From positions 186,001 through 250,000 of the forward strand of contig NZ_BAAAGX010000014.1 in the NCBI RefSeq assembly GCF_039524755.1: a stretch of 64,000 nt of DNA, in the 5' to 3' direction. How positions within the stretch are numbered: position 1 is the stretch's first letter; each line of letters begins with the position of its first letter. Origin of the DNA: Cryptosporangium japonicum. GTDB lineage: Bacteria > Actinomycetota > Actinomycetes > Mycobacteriales > Cryptosporangiaceae. Shown in pieces: positions 18,406-25,195 of the stretch. The notes under the pieces are model-generated. The model was not told the origin of the DNA and did no database searches. It saw only the letters and a program-made list of their open reading frames with translations. The translations under genes were made by a program, and so were the position numbers.

Positions 18406-18489
18406 GCCGCCAGGGGCCGACAGCCGGCCGCCAGGGGCCGACAGCCGGCGGCCAGGAGCGGAGAGCCGGCCGCCAGGAGCGGAGAGCCG
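18406..18489. repeat. Four 21-bp tandem repeats
   Basis: Units at 18406-18426, 18427-18447, 18448-18468 and 18469-18489. The first two are identical (GCCGCCAGGGGCCGACAGCC plus G); the last two differ from each other at one base and from the first pair at a few. A partial unit follows. There are no spacers, so this is a minisatellite-like array. Confidence 0.9.
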
Positions 18490-18507
18490 GCCGCCGCCGG
18501 CGGATGT

Positions 18508-19563
18508 TCAGCCGGCCAGGGGTGGGTAGTCGGTGTAGCCGCGGTGGTCGCCGCCGTAGGCCGTGGAGAGGTCGGGGACGTTAAAGGGGCCCCCGGCGGC
18601 CAGACGGGCCGGCAGGTCGGGGTTGGCGAGGAACATCGCGCCGAACGTGAGGACGTCGGCGGTGCCGTCCGCGACCAGCGTCAGGCGTTCCGGGCCGGGC
18701 ACCTCCGGGGCGTTGAGCAGGAAGGTTCCCGGCCACTGCGCGCGGAGACGCAGGGTGAGGTCACGGTGGTCACCGGACTCCAGCACGTGCAGGTAGGCCA
18801 CGTCGAGGCGGGCGATCAGCGCCGTGTACGTCGCCTCGACGTCGACTTCGGTGATGTCGTTGAAGGGGTTGAACGGCGAGATCCGGAACCCGACCCGGTC
18901 GCGCCCGACCGCCACGACGACGGCGTCGGCGACCTCGGTGGCGAACCGGATCCGCCCTTCGACCGAGCCGCCCCACCGGTCGGTGCGCCGGTTGGCGTTG
19001 GCCGAGAGGAACTGGTGGATCAGGTACCCGTTCGCGCCGTGCAGCTCGACGCCGTCGAAGCCGGCCTCGATCGCGTTGCGTGCGGCGTCGGCGTAGTCGC
19101 GGATCGTGCCGTGGATGTCGTCCTCGGTCAACGCGCGCGGGACGGCGCTCGGACGCGGACCGTCGGCGGTGAACACCTCCACCACCGCGGGCACCGCCGA
19201 GGGGCCGACCGGTGCCGGGCCGCCGGGGCGCAGGGCGGGGTGACCGATCCGGCCGGCGTGCATGAGCTGCGCGAAGATCACGCCGCCCCGGGCGTGGACG
19301 GCGTCGGTGACGGTCCGCCAGGCGGCCACCTGCTCGTCCGAATGCAGGCCCGGCGTATTCAGGTACCCCTGTCCCACTCCGGACGGCTGGATGCCTTCGG
19401 TGACGATCAGCCCGGCGCCGGCCCGCTGCGCGTAGTACGTGGCCATCAGCTCGGTCGGGGTGGCTCCCGGACCGGTCGCGCGGTTACGTGTCATAGGGGC
19501 CATCGCGATGCGGTTGGCCAGCCGCCGGCCGGCCAGGTCGTACGGATCGAATGCGGTTGTCAT
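18508..19563 (-). CDS. Alkene reductase of the Old Yellow Enzyme family
   Basis: 351 aa (alpha/beta)8 FMN flavoprotein. The N-terminal RIAMAPMTRNRA is the FMN-binding strand, the substrate His-x-x-Asn pair is in ELHGANGYLIHQFLS (near residues 178-192) and RTDRWGGSVEGR is the conserved loop after it. Length and motifs match classical OYE/NemA ene-reductases, which reduce activated C=C bonds or nitro-compounds with NAD(P)H. It is divergent from an MmyB-like regulator, which probably controls it in response to electrophiles. Confidence 0.95.
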   Translation of the reverse strand: MTTAFDPYDLAGRRLANRIAMAPMTRNRATGPGATPTELMATYYAQRAGAGLIVTEGIQPSGVGQGYLNTPGLHSDEQVAAWRTVTDAVHARGGVIFAQLMHAGRIGHPALRPGGPAPVGPSAVPAVVEVFTADGPRPSAVPRALTEDDIHGTIRDYADAARNAIEAGFDGVELHGANGYLIHQFLSANANRRTDRWGGSVEGRIRFATEVADAVVVAVGRDRVGFRISPFNPFNDITEVDVEATYTALIARLDVAYLHVLESGDHRDLTLRLRAQWPGTFLLNAPEVPGPERLTLVADGTADVLTFGAMFLANPDLPARLAAGGPFNVPDLSTAYGGDHRGYTDYPPLAG

Positions 19564-19611
19564 GTCGTCGAGTTCAGCCGCGCCGCCGGTCGCCCGGAAG
19601 TCCCGGTCGAA

Positions 19612-19630
19612 ACGTGTACCGACAGTACGT
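19612..19630. promoter_or_regulatory. Candidate operator between the OYE and MmyB-like regulator genes
   Basis: ACGTGTACCGACAGTACGT contains the imperfect inverted arms ACGTGTAC and GTACGT in the 101-bp divergent interval. It is a candidate binding site for the adjacent regulator; the symmetry is incomplete. Confidence 0.3.
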
Positions 19631-19664
19631 CGCTCCGGCGCGTGGTTCGACCTAGCGTGGAGGC

Positions 19665-20540
19665 GTGGATGACTGCGCTGCCGAGGTACGCGACTTCCTG
19701 ACCACCCGCCGAGCCCGGATCACGCCCGAGCGGGCCGGGCTGCCCGTCGTCGGCCGGCGGCGGGTCAAGGGGCTGCGGCGCAGCGAGGTCGCGCTGCTGG
19801 CCGGGATGAGCCCCGAGTACTACGCGAAGCTCGAACGGGGGTCGCTGGCCGGTGCCTCGGCCGGGGTGCTCGACGCGATCGCGCGGGCGCTCCAGTTCGA
19901 CGACGCCGAGCGAGCGTACCTGATGCGGCTGGCGCACGAGGCCAACGGCAGCGCGGCCGTGCTGCGTCCACGCGCACCGGCTCCGGAGACGGCGATCCGG
20001 CCGAGCCTGCAGTGGACGCTCGACGCGATCACCGGTCCGGCGTTCCTGTCCAACGCCCAGGCCGACGTCCTGGCCGCGAACCCGCTCGGCCGGGCCCTGC
20101 TCAGCGAGATGTTCGCCGGTCCGCCGAACCTGGCCCGGTTCGTGTTCCTCGATCCTGCGGCGCCGCACTGTTTCCCCGGCTGGAGCGGCGTCGCCGACAC
20201 GGTGGCGGCCAACCTGCGCACCGCGCTGGGGCAGGACGCCCACGACCAGGGCCTGTGCGCCCTGATCAGTGAGCTCTCCGCGCGCAGCGACGAGTTCCGC
20301 CGCCGCTGGGCGTTGCACGACGTCGTCACCCACGCCACCGGGGTCACGGTGTTCCGGCACCGGCTCGTCGGTGAGCTCTCGCTGAGCTGGGAGACCCTCG
20401 ACCTGCGCACCCGGCCCGGCGGCGCGCTGACCGTCTACTCCGCCGAGCCGGGCTCACCCAGCGCCGACGCGCTGAACCTCCTCGCCGCCTGGGCGCTGGG
20501 CCCGTCATACCGTGGTATCACCGAACGGACCACTCCGTAG
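19665..20540 (+). CDS. MmyB-like helix-turn-helix regulator
   Basis: 291 aa from a GTG (VDDCAAEVRDFLTTRR). An XRE-type HTH occupies residues about 28-85 (GLRRSEVALLAGMSPEYYAKLERG) and a PAS-like MmyB ligand domain follows (SNAQADVLAANPLGRALLSEMF, YSAEPGSPSADALNLLAAW). This architecture is abundant in actinobacteria next to oxidoreductases. It is divergent from the OYE gene and likely regulates it and itself. Two more copies of this regulator-plus-oxidoreductase layout occur in this window. Confidence 0.92.
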   Translation: MDDCAAEVRDFLTTRRARITPERAGLPVVGRRRVKGLRRSEVALLAGMSPEYYAKLERGSLAGASAGVLDAIARALQFDDAERAYLMRLAHEANGSAAVLRPRAPAPETAIRPSLQWTLDAITGPAFLSNAQADVLAANPLGRALLSEMFAGPPNLARFVFLDPAAPHCFPGWSGVADTVAANLRTALGQDAHDQGLCALISELSARSDEFRRRWALHDVVTHATGVTVFRHRLVGELSLSWETLDLRTRPGGALTVYSAEPGSPSADALNLLAAWALGPSYRGITERTTP

Positions 20541-20581
20541 CGCGACGCGGAACGGGCACCCGGTGTCGAAGTATCGGGGCC

Positions 20582-21097
20582 ATGACGGTTGAAACCGAGA
20601 AGTCACGCTTCGCCGTGACGATTGCCCTGGTCAGTGTCGCCGCGGGACTCGTCGGAGGGCTGATCTACTACCTCCACCGATCGCCGGTCCGGCAGGCGCA
20701 GGTCGCCGGCACCGACGCCTGGCTCCCGCACCTGATCCTCACCGGTGTCCTGCTGGCCGGTCTGGGGGTGATCGCTCGTCGGCGGCGGTGGGACCTGCTG
20801 ACCGCCCCGCTCCGGCGCCGGGCGACGGCGCGGCTCGCGGCGACGTTCCGGCGTGGACGGTCCCGCCCGGCGCACTGGCCGCGCCTGCTCGTCGTCGCTC
20901 TCCTCGCGGTCGTGCAGGCCTGGCTGCTCTTCCGCGCGGCGTTCCAGGTCTTCGCCGGCCTCGACCCCAACTTTCCGGTCAACGCGTGGGGTGGTCCGTC
21001 GTACCTGGGTGCGATGTTCTGCCACTACGTGGACATCGCGCTGCTGGAGGCCGTCGCGGCGGGGCTGCAGTACCGCCTCCTGAGTCACCCGGCCTGA
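20582..21097 (+). CDS. Membrane protein of unknown function
   Basis: 171 aa with four likely transmembrane segments (about 12-30, 47-64, 101-120 and 136-160); the loop between the second and third is very basic (RRRATARLAATFRRGRSR). No family is recognised. Its stop codon lies in the second copy of a 14-bp tandem duplication shared with the end of the convergent Fpg/Nei gene. Confidence 0.7.
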   Translation: MTVETEKSRFAVTIALVSVAAGLVGGLIYYLHRSPVRQAQVAGTDAWLPHLILTGVLLAGLGVIARRRRWDLLTAPLRRRATARLAATFRRGRSRPAHWPRLLVVALLAVVQAWLLFRAAFQVFAGLDPNFPVNAWGGPSYLGAMFCHYVDIALLEAVAAGLQYRLLSHPA

Positions 21098-21108
21098 GTC
21101 ACCCGGCC
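21081..21108. repeat. 14-bp tandem duplication spanning two convergent stop codons
   Basis: TGAGTCACCCGGCC occurs at 21081-21094 and again at 21095-21108. The forward membrane-protein gene stops at the TGA beginning the second copy and the reverse Fpg/Nei gene stops at 21101-21099, also within it. Confidence 0.9.
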
Positions 21109-21899
21109 TGATGCTTCGGGCACCAGTACGTGGTGCGGCCGCCGACCGTGGCGTGGACGAGGATCGTGTGGTCGCGCGGGCACTGGCCGCCGGGGCGGCG
21201 CTCCGGGACGAGCGGCAGCGTGTGCACGCCGCCGTCACGCACGGCCTCGTCGATCGCGGCACGCAGCGCGCGGTGCAGGCGGCGTCGGTCGGCGTCGGTG
21301 AGCGCGTCGACCGGCCGCGCCGGGTTCACCCCGGCGCGCCACAGGACGTCGTCGGCCAGCAGGTTGCCGACGCCGGCCAGCGCGTGCTGGTCGAGCAGCC
21401 GGGCCTTGACCGGCGCCCGTCCGGCGCCGACGGCACGGGCGAACCGGGCGGCGGTGATCGTGGCGGCGTCCGGGCCCAGGTCGTCGACGTTCGGGTCGAG
21501 CCGCACCCGGGCCAGGCGGCGGGGGTCGAGCAGGCGGAGCACACCGCCGTCGGCGAACGTCAGCGAGAACCGGCAGAAGCGGTGCTCGCCGTTCGTGCGG
21601 CCGTAGGCCCAGTAGTCACCGCCGTCGACCTCGGTGCCGTCCGCCTCGGTGACCACGATCTTGCCGGACATGCCCAGGTGGAGGCCGAGCACCGGGCCGG
21701 TCGCGGTGTCGCACCACATCGTCTTGCCGCGCCGGTGCGCCTCGGTGAGTTCGGTGCCGAGCAGGGCGTCCCGGATCTGGCCGGGCGGGTGCGGCCGGCA
21801 CACGTAACTGTCGGTGTCGTCGACCGCCACGATCCGGCGCTTCAGGGCGGCGCGCTCGATGACGGCACGGGCGGTTTCCACTTCCGGCAGTTCAGGCAC
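21099..21899 (-). CDS. Fpg/Nei family DNA glycosylase
   Basis: 266 aa with a GTG start giving (M)PELPEVETARAVIER; the catalytic Pro2 and Glu3 must be exposed after Met removal, so this start is well supported. The conserved Lys is in RRGKTMWCD, the H2TH region includes LLDQHALAGVGNLLADDVLWRAGVNP, and the C-terminus holds a zinc-finger-like element. That element has CPRDH and WCPKH, giving C-x3-H and C-x2-H instead of the standard C-x2-C pairs. The enzyme should excise oxidised bases by beta/delta elimination. The truncated ArsR-like gene ends within its first codons on the same strand. Confidence 0.92.
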   Translation of the reverse strand: MPELPEVETARAVIERAALKRRIVAVDDTDSYVCRPHPPGQIRDALLGTELTEAHRRGKTMWCDTATGPVLGLHLGMSGKIVVTEADGTEVDGGDYWAYGRTNGEHRFCRFSLTFADGGVLRLLDPRRLARVRLDPNVDDLGPDAATITAARFARAVGAGRAPVKARLLDQHALAGVGNLLADDVLWRAGVNPARPVDALTDADRRRLHRALRAAIDEAVRDGGVHTLPLVPERRPGGQCPRDHTILVHATVGGRTTYWCPKHQAG

Positions 21900-22233
21900 C
21901 CCTGAACCTAAGCACTTCGCCCCGGCCACCGCCGGACGTGGCCGAGCCGCGCCCCCGGCGGAACCGGCGACTTCCTTCACCGCGACCGCGGACACCGACC
22001 CGGGCTCGCGCCCGGCGCCGGGCCGCGGAGAGCACCGGGCCGAGCAGGTCACCGAGCGCGTGGGCGGGGCGGGCGTCGGCCAGTTCGTAGCGGGTGCCGC
22101 GGCCTTCCGGCGCGGCCGCGACCAGGCCGCAGCCACGCAGGCGGGCCAGGTGGTCGGAGAGGTTCGGCCGGGACGTGCCCAGCCCGGCGGCCAACTCGGC
22201 CGGGTGGGCCGGACCCTCGCGCAGCGAAATCGG
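21892..22233 (-). pseudogene. N-terminally truncated ArsR-type winged-helix regulator
   Basis: Directly after the chrA stop and in the same reading frame, the sequence reads ISLREGPAHPAELAAGLG, then SRPNLSDHLARLRGCGLVAA, an ArsR winged helix. The first helix region of about 25 residues (the usual PTR-hAhLxxL segment) is missing, and there is no ATG or ribosome binding site; the first possible starts are CTG and TTG codons. After the wing (GRGTRYELADARPAHALGDLL) the frame ends in low-complexity Arg/Gly sequence over the start of the glycosylase gene. It is best read as a remnant left by a deletion, possibly expressed from an internal TTG. Confidence 0.6.
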
Positions 22234-23373
22234 CTAGGGGAGGGGCGCGCCGAGAGCGACCACGGCCACGCCGACCGCGGCGGCGCCGAGCAGCGTCGTG
22301 ACCACACCGCGGCGCAGCACGAAGAGCGTCACCGCGGCCGCGGCCAGCACCGCGAACTGCCACCACTCGCTCAGTGCGAGCGCGAGCGGGATCGCCGAGC
22401 CGAGGATCGCGCCGATCGCCGCCGGCCCGGACCCGTCGAGGAACGCGCGGACGCGGGCGTCGGCGCGCAGGCGGTCGAAGCGGTCGGCGCCGAGCAGGAC
22501 GACGGTGAACGACGGGCTGAACGCGACGATCGAGGCGAGGACGCCCCCGCCGAGCCCGGCGGCGGCGTACCCCACGACGGCGACGGTCTGCACGACCGGC
22601 CCCGGCGTGATCTGGCCGAGCGCGACCGCGTTGAGGAATTCGGCGTCGGTCATCCAGCCGTAGTGGTCGACGGCGTCGGCACGCATCAGCGGGATGATGA
22701 CGAACCCGCCGCCGTAGGAGAGCGCGCCCACCTTGAGCGCGACCCAGGCGATCGGGAGCAGGACGCCACCCCCGGCGGTACCGGCCAGCAGCGGGATCGC
22801 GAGTGGACGGCCGGGGCCGGGCACCGGGAGCCGCCGGCGCAGCACCTCGGCGACGCCGCAGGCCAGCAGCACCACGACGAGCCACGGTCCGAGCAGCGCC
22901 GCCGCGGCCAGGCCGGCGAGCACGTAGGCGCACCAACGCACCCGGCTGCCGTCGGCCGTGGCGCGGTTCCACCCGGCCGGTGCCAGCCCGGCGCCCGCGT
23001 GGACCGCGACGGCCGCCACCGCGGCGCCCGCTCCGGCGCCGGCGGCCGTCACCCAGGTGGGTGGGTCGCCGGCCAGGAACAGCGCGGCCAGCCCCAGGAT
23101 GACGACCAGCCCGGGCAGGATGAACGCGGCGCCGCCGACGAGTGCCCCGGCCCGCCCCGCGACGCGCCAGGCGCAGAAGATCGCCAGCTGGGTGGAGGCC
23201 GGCCCGGGCAGCAGGTTGCAGGCGGCGACGCCGTCCTCGAACTCCTGCGCGGTCAGCCATTTCCGGTCGTCGACGCAGAGCCTGCGCAGCAACGCGATGT
23301 GCGCGGGCGGCCCGCCGAACCCGATGCACCCGATCCGGCCCCACTCCGTCAGGACCGTTCCGAGACCGACCAC
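22234..23373 (-). CDS. chrA: Chromate transporter, ChrA/CHR family
   Basis: 379 aa, GTG start immediately after the VOC stop codon. Two homologous CHR halves are visible: FGGPPAHIALLRR and CNLLPGPASTQLAIF in the first, and SYGGGFVIIPLM and LGQITPGPVVQTVAVVGY in the second, with 10-12 hydrophobic segments. Bidomain CHR proteins export chromate by antiport. It is last in an operon led by an ArsR-ArsC fusion. An ArsR-like remnant follows in frame after its stop. Confidence 0.93.
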   Translation of the reverse strand: MVGLGTVLTEWGRIGCIGFGGPPAHIALLRRLCVDDRKWLTAQEFEDGVAACNLLPGPASTQLAIFCAWRVAGRAGALVGGAAFILPGLVVILGLAALFLAGDPPTWVTAAGAGAGAAVAAVAVHAGAGLAPAGWNRATADGSRVRWCAYVLAGLAAAALLGPWLVVVLLACGVAEVLRRRLPVPGPGRPLAIPLLAGTAGGGVLLPIAWVALKVGALSYGGGFVIIPLMRADAVDHYGWMTDAEFLNAVALGQITPGPVVQTVAVVGYAAAGLGGGVLASIVAFSPSFTVVLLGADRFDRLRADARVRAFLDGSGPAAIGAILGSAIPLALALSEWWQFAVLAAAAVTLFVLRRGVVTTLLGAAAVGVAVVALGAPLP

Positions 23374-23760
23374 CTACGTGCCCGCGGGCTGGAACAGCTC
23401 GACCGGGTTGCCGGCCGGGTCGTCCAGGACGATCTGCTTCCCGCCCGGCCCGGCGACGACGTCGCTGCGGAACCCGACCCCGGCCGCGCGCAGCCGGGCC
23501 ACCTCGGCGTCGATGTCGTCGACGAGCAGGTGGATGCGGTTCCAGCCACCGGCGTGCGGGCGGGTGCCGTCGGGCATCGGCCGCCCGGCCGAGCTGGCCG
23601 GGCCGGACAGCAGCAGGCGCAGGTTGCCGCGGCGCACGTCGGCGAACGCGGGGACCGCGCGGAAGCCTTCGTCGAAGCCGAGGTGGGCGGTGTAGAACGC
23701 GACCGCGGCCTCGACGTCGTCGACGAGGTAGCGGACGTGGACGGTCGTGTCGGTGGTCAT
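23374..23760 (-). CDS. VOC (glyoxalase/dioxygenase superfamily) protein
   Basis: 128 aa with two beta-alpha-beta-beta-beta units: VRYLVDDVEAAVAFYTAHLG at the start, and WNRIHLLVDDIDAEVARLRAAG then QIVLDDPAGNPVELFQP at the end. The terminal Glu (VELF) and the mid-chain His (NRIHLL) match VOC metal positions. Start ATG overlaps the ArsR-ArsC stop (ATGA). Its place in the arsenic/chromate operon suggests a resistance role. It lacks the Cys pair of ArsI C-As lyases, so that activity is not supported. Confidence 0.88.
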   Translation of the reverse strand: MTTDTTVHVRYLVDDVEAAVAFYTAHLGFDEGFRAVPAFADVRRGNLRLLLSGPASSAGRPMPDGTRPHAGGWNRIHLLVDDIDAEVARLRAAGVGFRSDVVAGPGGKQIVLDDPAGNPVELFQPAGT

Positions 23761-24488
23761 GAGGCACCTCCGGTAGCGAGCGTGTGCAGCAGGAAGCCGA
23801 TGCGTTCGTCGAGCTCGGCGGCGACCCGGGCGTAGGCGGCGCGGCCGTCGGGGTCGCGGCCCGGGTCGGGCAGGCTCCAGTGGACGACGTGCGGGTGGCC
23901 CGGGAACTCCGGGCAGATCTCGCGCACCCGGTCGCACAGGCTGATGACGTGGTCGAAGCGCCGGCCGCGGAAGTCGTCCAGGTGCTTGGCCCGCGCGGCG
24001 GTGGCGTCGATGCCGTAACCGGCCAGCACCGCGACGGCGTGGTCGGACACCGGCTTGGGGTGGCTGCCCGCGCTGACGACGTCGACCGCGCCGCCGGAGC
24101 GGTGACGCAGCAGGGCCTCGGCCAGCTGCGAGCGGCCGCTGTTGCTCGTGCAGAGGAACAGCACCCGGCCCGTGACGGTGGCCGGGGGCGGCGGCGCGAC
24201 CGGCCGCAGCGCGGGGTGCAGCGCCGCGCCGGTGGCGGCGAGCAACCCCGCGCAGCGGGCCAGATCGAGGTGGTAGTAGGTGTCCCGGCCGTCGGCGTTG
24301 CTGCGCCGCGACCGCACGACGCCGGCTTGGCGCAGCCGGCCGAGATGGTAGGAGACCAGGTTCTGGGGCTGGCCGACCCGTGCCGTCAGCTCCTGCACCT
24401 GCCGGTCGCTCTCGGCGAGCTCGCCGAGCAGGCGCCAGCGCAGCGGGTGCCCCGCCGCACGAAGGAGGACCGGTGCCGGATCAGCCAT
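23757..24488 (-). CDS. ArsR-ArsC fusion: winged-helix regulator with low-molecular-weight phosphatase/arsenate reductase domain
   Basis: 243 aa. Residues 1-95 are an ArsR winged helix (VGQPQNLVSYHLGRLRQAGVV) and residues 107-243 a low-molecular-weight tyrosine phosphatase fold with the P-loop LCTSNSGRSQ (C-x5-R-S near 112-121) and the DP-type general acid in SLPDPGRD. In arsenate reductases of this fold the same Cys attacks arsenate. The fusion joins sensing and detoxification in one chain. The gene heads an operon with VOC and chrA genes. A perfect palindrome lies 14 bp before the ATG and suggests autoregulation. Confidence 0.92.
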   Translation of the reverse strand: MADPAPVLLRAAGHPLRWRLLGELAESDRQVQELTARVGQPQNLVSYHLGRLRQAGVVRSRRSNADGRDTYYHLDLARCAGLLAATGAALHPALRPVAPPPPATVTGRVLFLCTSNSGRSQLAEALLRHRSGGAVDVVSAGSHPKPVSDHAVAVLAGYGIDATAARAKHLDDFRGRRFDHVISLCDRVREICPEFPGHPHVVHWSLPDPGRDPDGRAAYARVAAELDERIGFLLHTLATGGAS

Positions 24489-24501
24489 GCCTCGAGCATT
24501 G

Positions 24502-24519
24502 CATCAAACTAGTTTGATG
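24502..24519. promoter_or_regulatory. ArsR-type operator, perfect 18-bp palindrome
   Basis: CATCAAACTAGTTTGATG is perfectly symmetrical and ends 14 bp before the ArsR-ArsC start. It includes the stop codon (TAG) of the upstream hydrolase. On the minus strand TTTACA and AATGCT flank it with 17-bp spacing, a plausible -35/-10 pair, so the bound repressor would cover the promoter. Confidence 0.8.
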
Positions 24520-25195
24520 TAAATGCGGCCGCCCGGATCACGGTGGCGACGCTCTCCGGCTGGGAGACGTAGACCGCGTGGCTGGCCGCCACCTCGGTGA
24601 CCTCGGCCCCGATCCGCTCGGCCATCGCCCGCTGACCGGCCGGCGGGATCATCCGGTCCTCGGTCGTGAGCAGGTACCGGCTCGGCCGGCTGCGCCACGC
24701 CGCTTCGCTGATCACACCCCCGATCGCGCCCAGGCCCCAGGGGGTCTGCGACGCGGCCAGGAAGCGGGCGTCCTCCGGCGCCAGGTCGGCGGCGAACGCC
24801 TCGGCGAACTTGTCCCGGTCGAGCAGCAGGAACCCGCCGGCGGGCGGCAGGATCGGCGGCACCGGTGTGCCCGGCGGCGGCTCGGGAATCAGGCTGTTCA
24901 CGCTCTCGCCCTGGTCCGGAGCGAACGCCGCGACGTAGACGAGTGCGGCGACGCGGTCGTGGGTGCCGGCCTCGGTGATCACCGCGCCGCCGTAGGAGTG
25001 CCCGACCAGCACGGTGGGGCCGTTCTGCGTGTCGAGGACCCGCCGGACGGCGGCCGCGTCGTCGGCCAGCGTCACGGTCGGGTTCTGGACGACGCTCACC
25101 GCGAAGCCGTCGGCGATGAGCAGGTCGTGGACGGCGCGCCAGCCCGACCCGTCGACCCAGGCGCCGTGGACGAGGACGACGTTCGGAATGCTCAT
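24509..25195 (-). CDS. Alpha/beta hydrolase (EstA/salicylate esterase-like)
   Basis: 228 aa. VVLVHGAWVDGSGW is the oxyanion strand, GHSYGG (about residue 70) the nucleophile elbow, and EVAASHAVYVSQPESV near the C-terminus gives the catalytic His. This motif set is typical of the plant-esterase-like alpha/beta hydrolases common in actinobacteria. Its ATG overlaps the stop of the large fusion oxidoreductase (ATGA), so it belongs to that operon. Its final codons carry the operator of the next operon. Confidence 0.88.
   Translation of the reverse strand: MSIPNVVLVHGAWVDGSGWRAVHDLLIADGFAVSVVQNPTVTLADDAAAVRRVLDTQNGPTVLVGHSYGGAVITEAGTHDRVAALVYVAAFAPDQGESVNSLIPEPPPGTPVPPILPPAGGFLLLDRDKFAEAFAADLAPEDARFLAASQTPWGLGAIGGVISEAAWRSRPSRYLLTTEDRMIPPAGQRAMAERIGAEVTEVAASHAVYVSQPESVATVIRAAAFTSN

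Larger units (their letters stand above)
18091..18507. other. Repeat-rich intergenic region without a convincing gene
   Basis: This 417-bp gap lies between the convergent SEFIR and Old Yellow Enzyme genes. It holds a strong hairpin (18121-18159), a degenerate 29-bp direct repeat (GGAGCACGA-N-GAG-N-CGGT starting near 18263 and 18293) and four 21-bp tandem units. All frames through it encode only low-complexity Arg/Pro/Gly stretches. I see no conserved protein. Confidence 0.7.

Noticed and set aside
18406..18489. Possible CRISPR array
   Set aside because: The 21-bp units are contiguous, without unique spacers, and no cas genes are present.
23374..23760. ArsI-type C-As lyase
   Set aside because: The VOC protein is in an arsenic-type operon but lacks the Cys residues needed to bind trivalent organoarsenicals.
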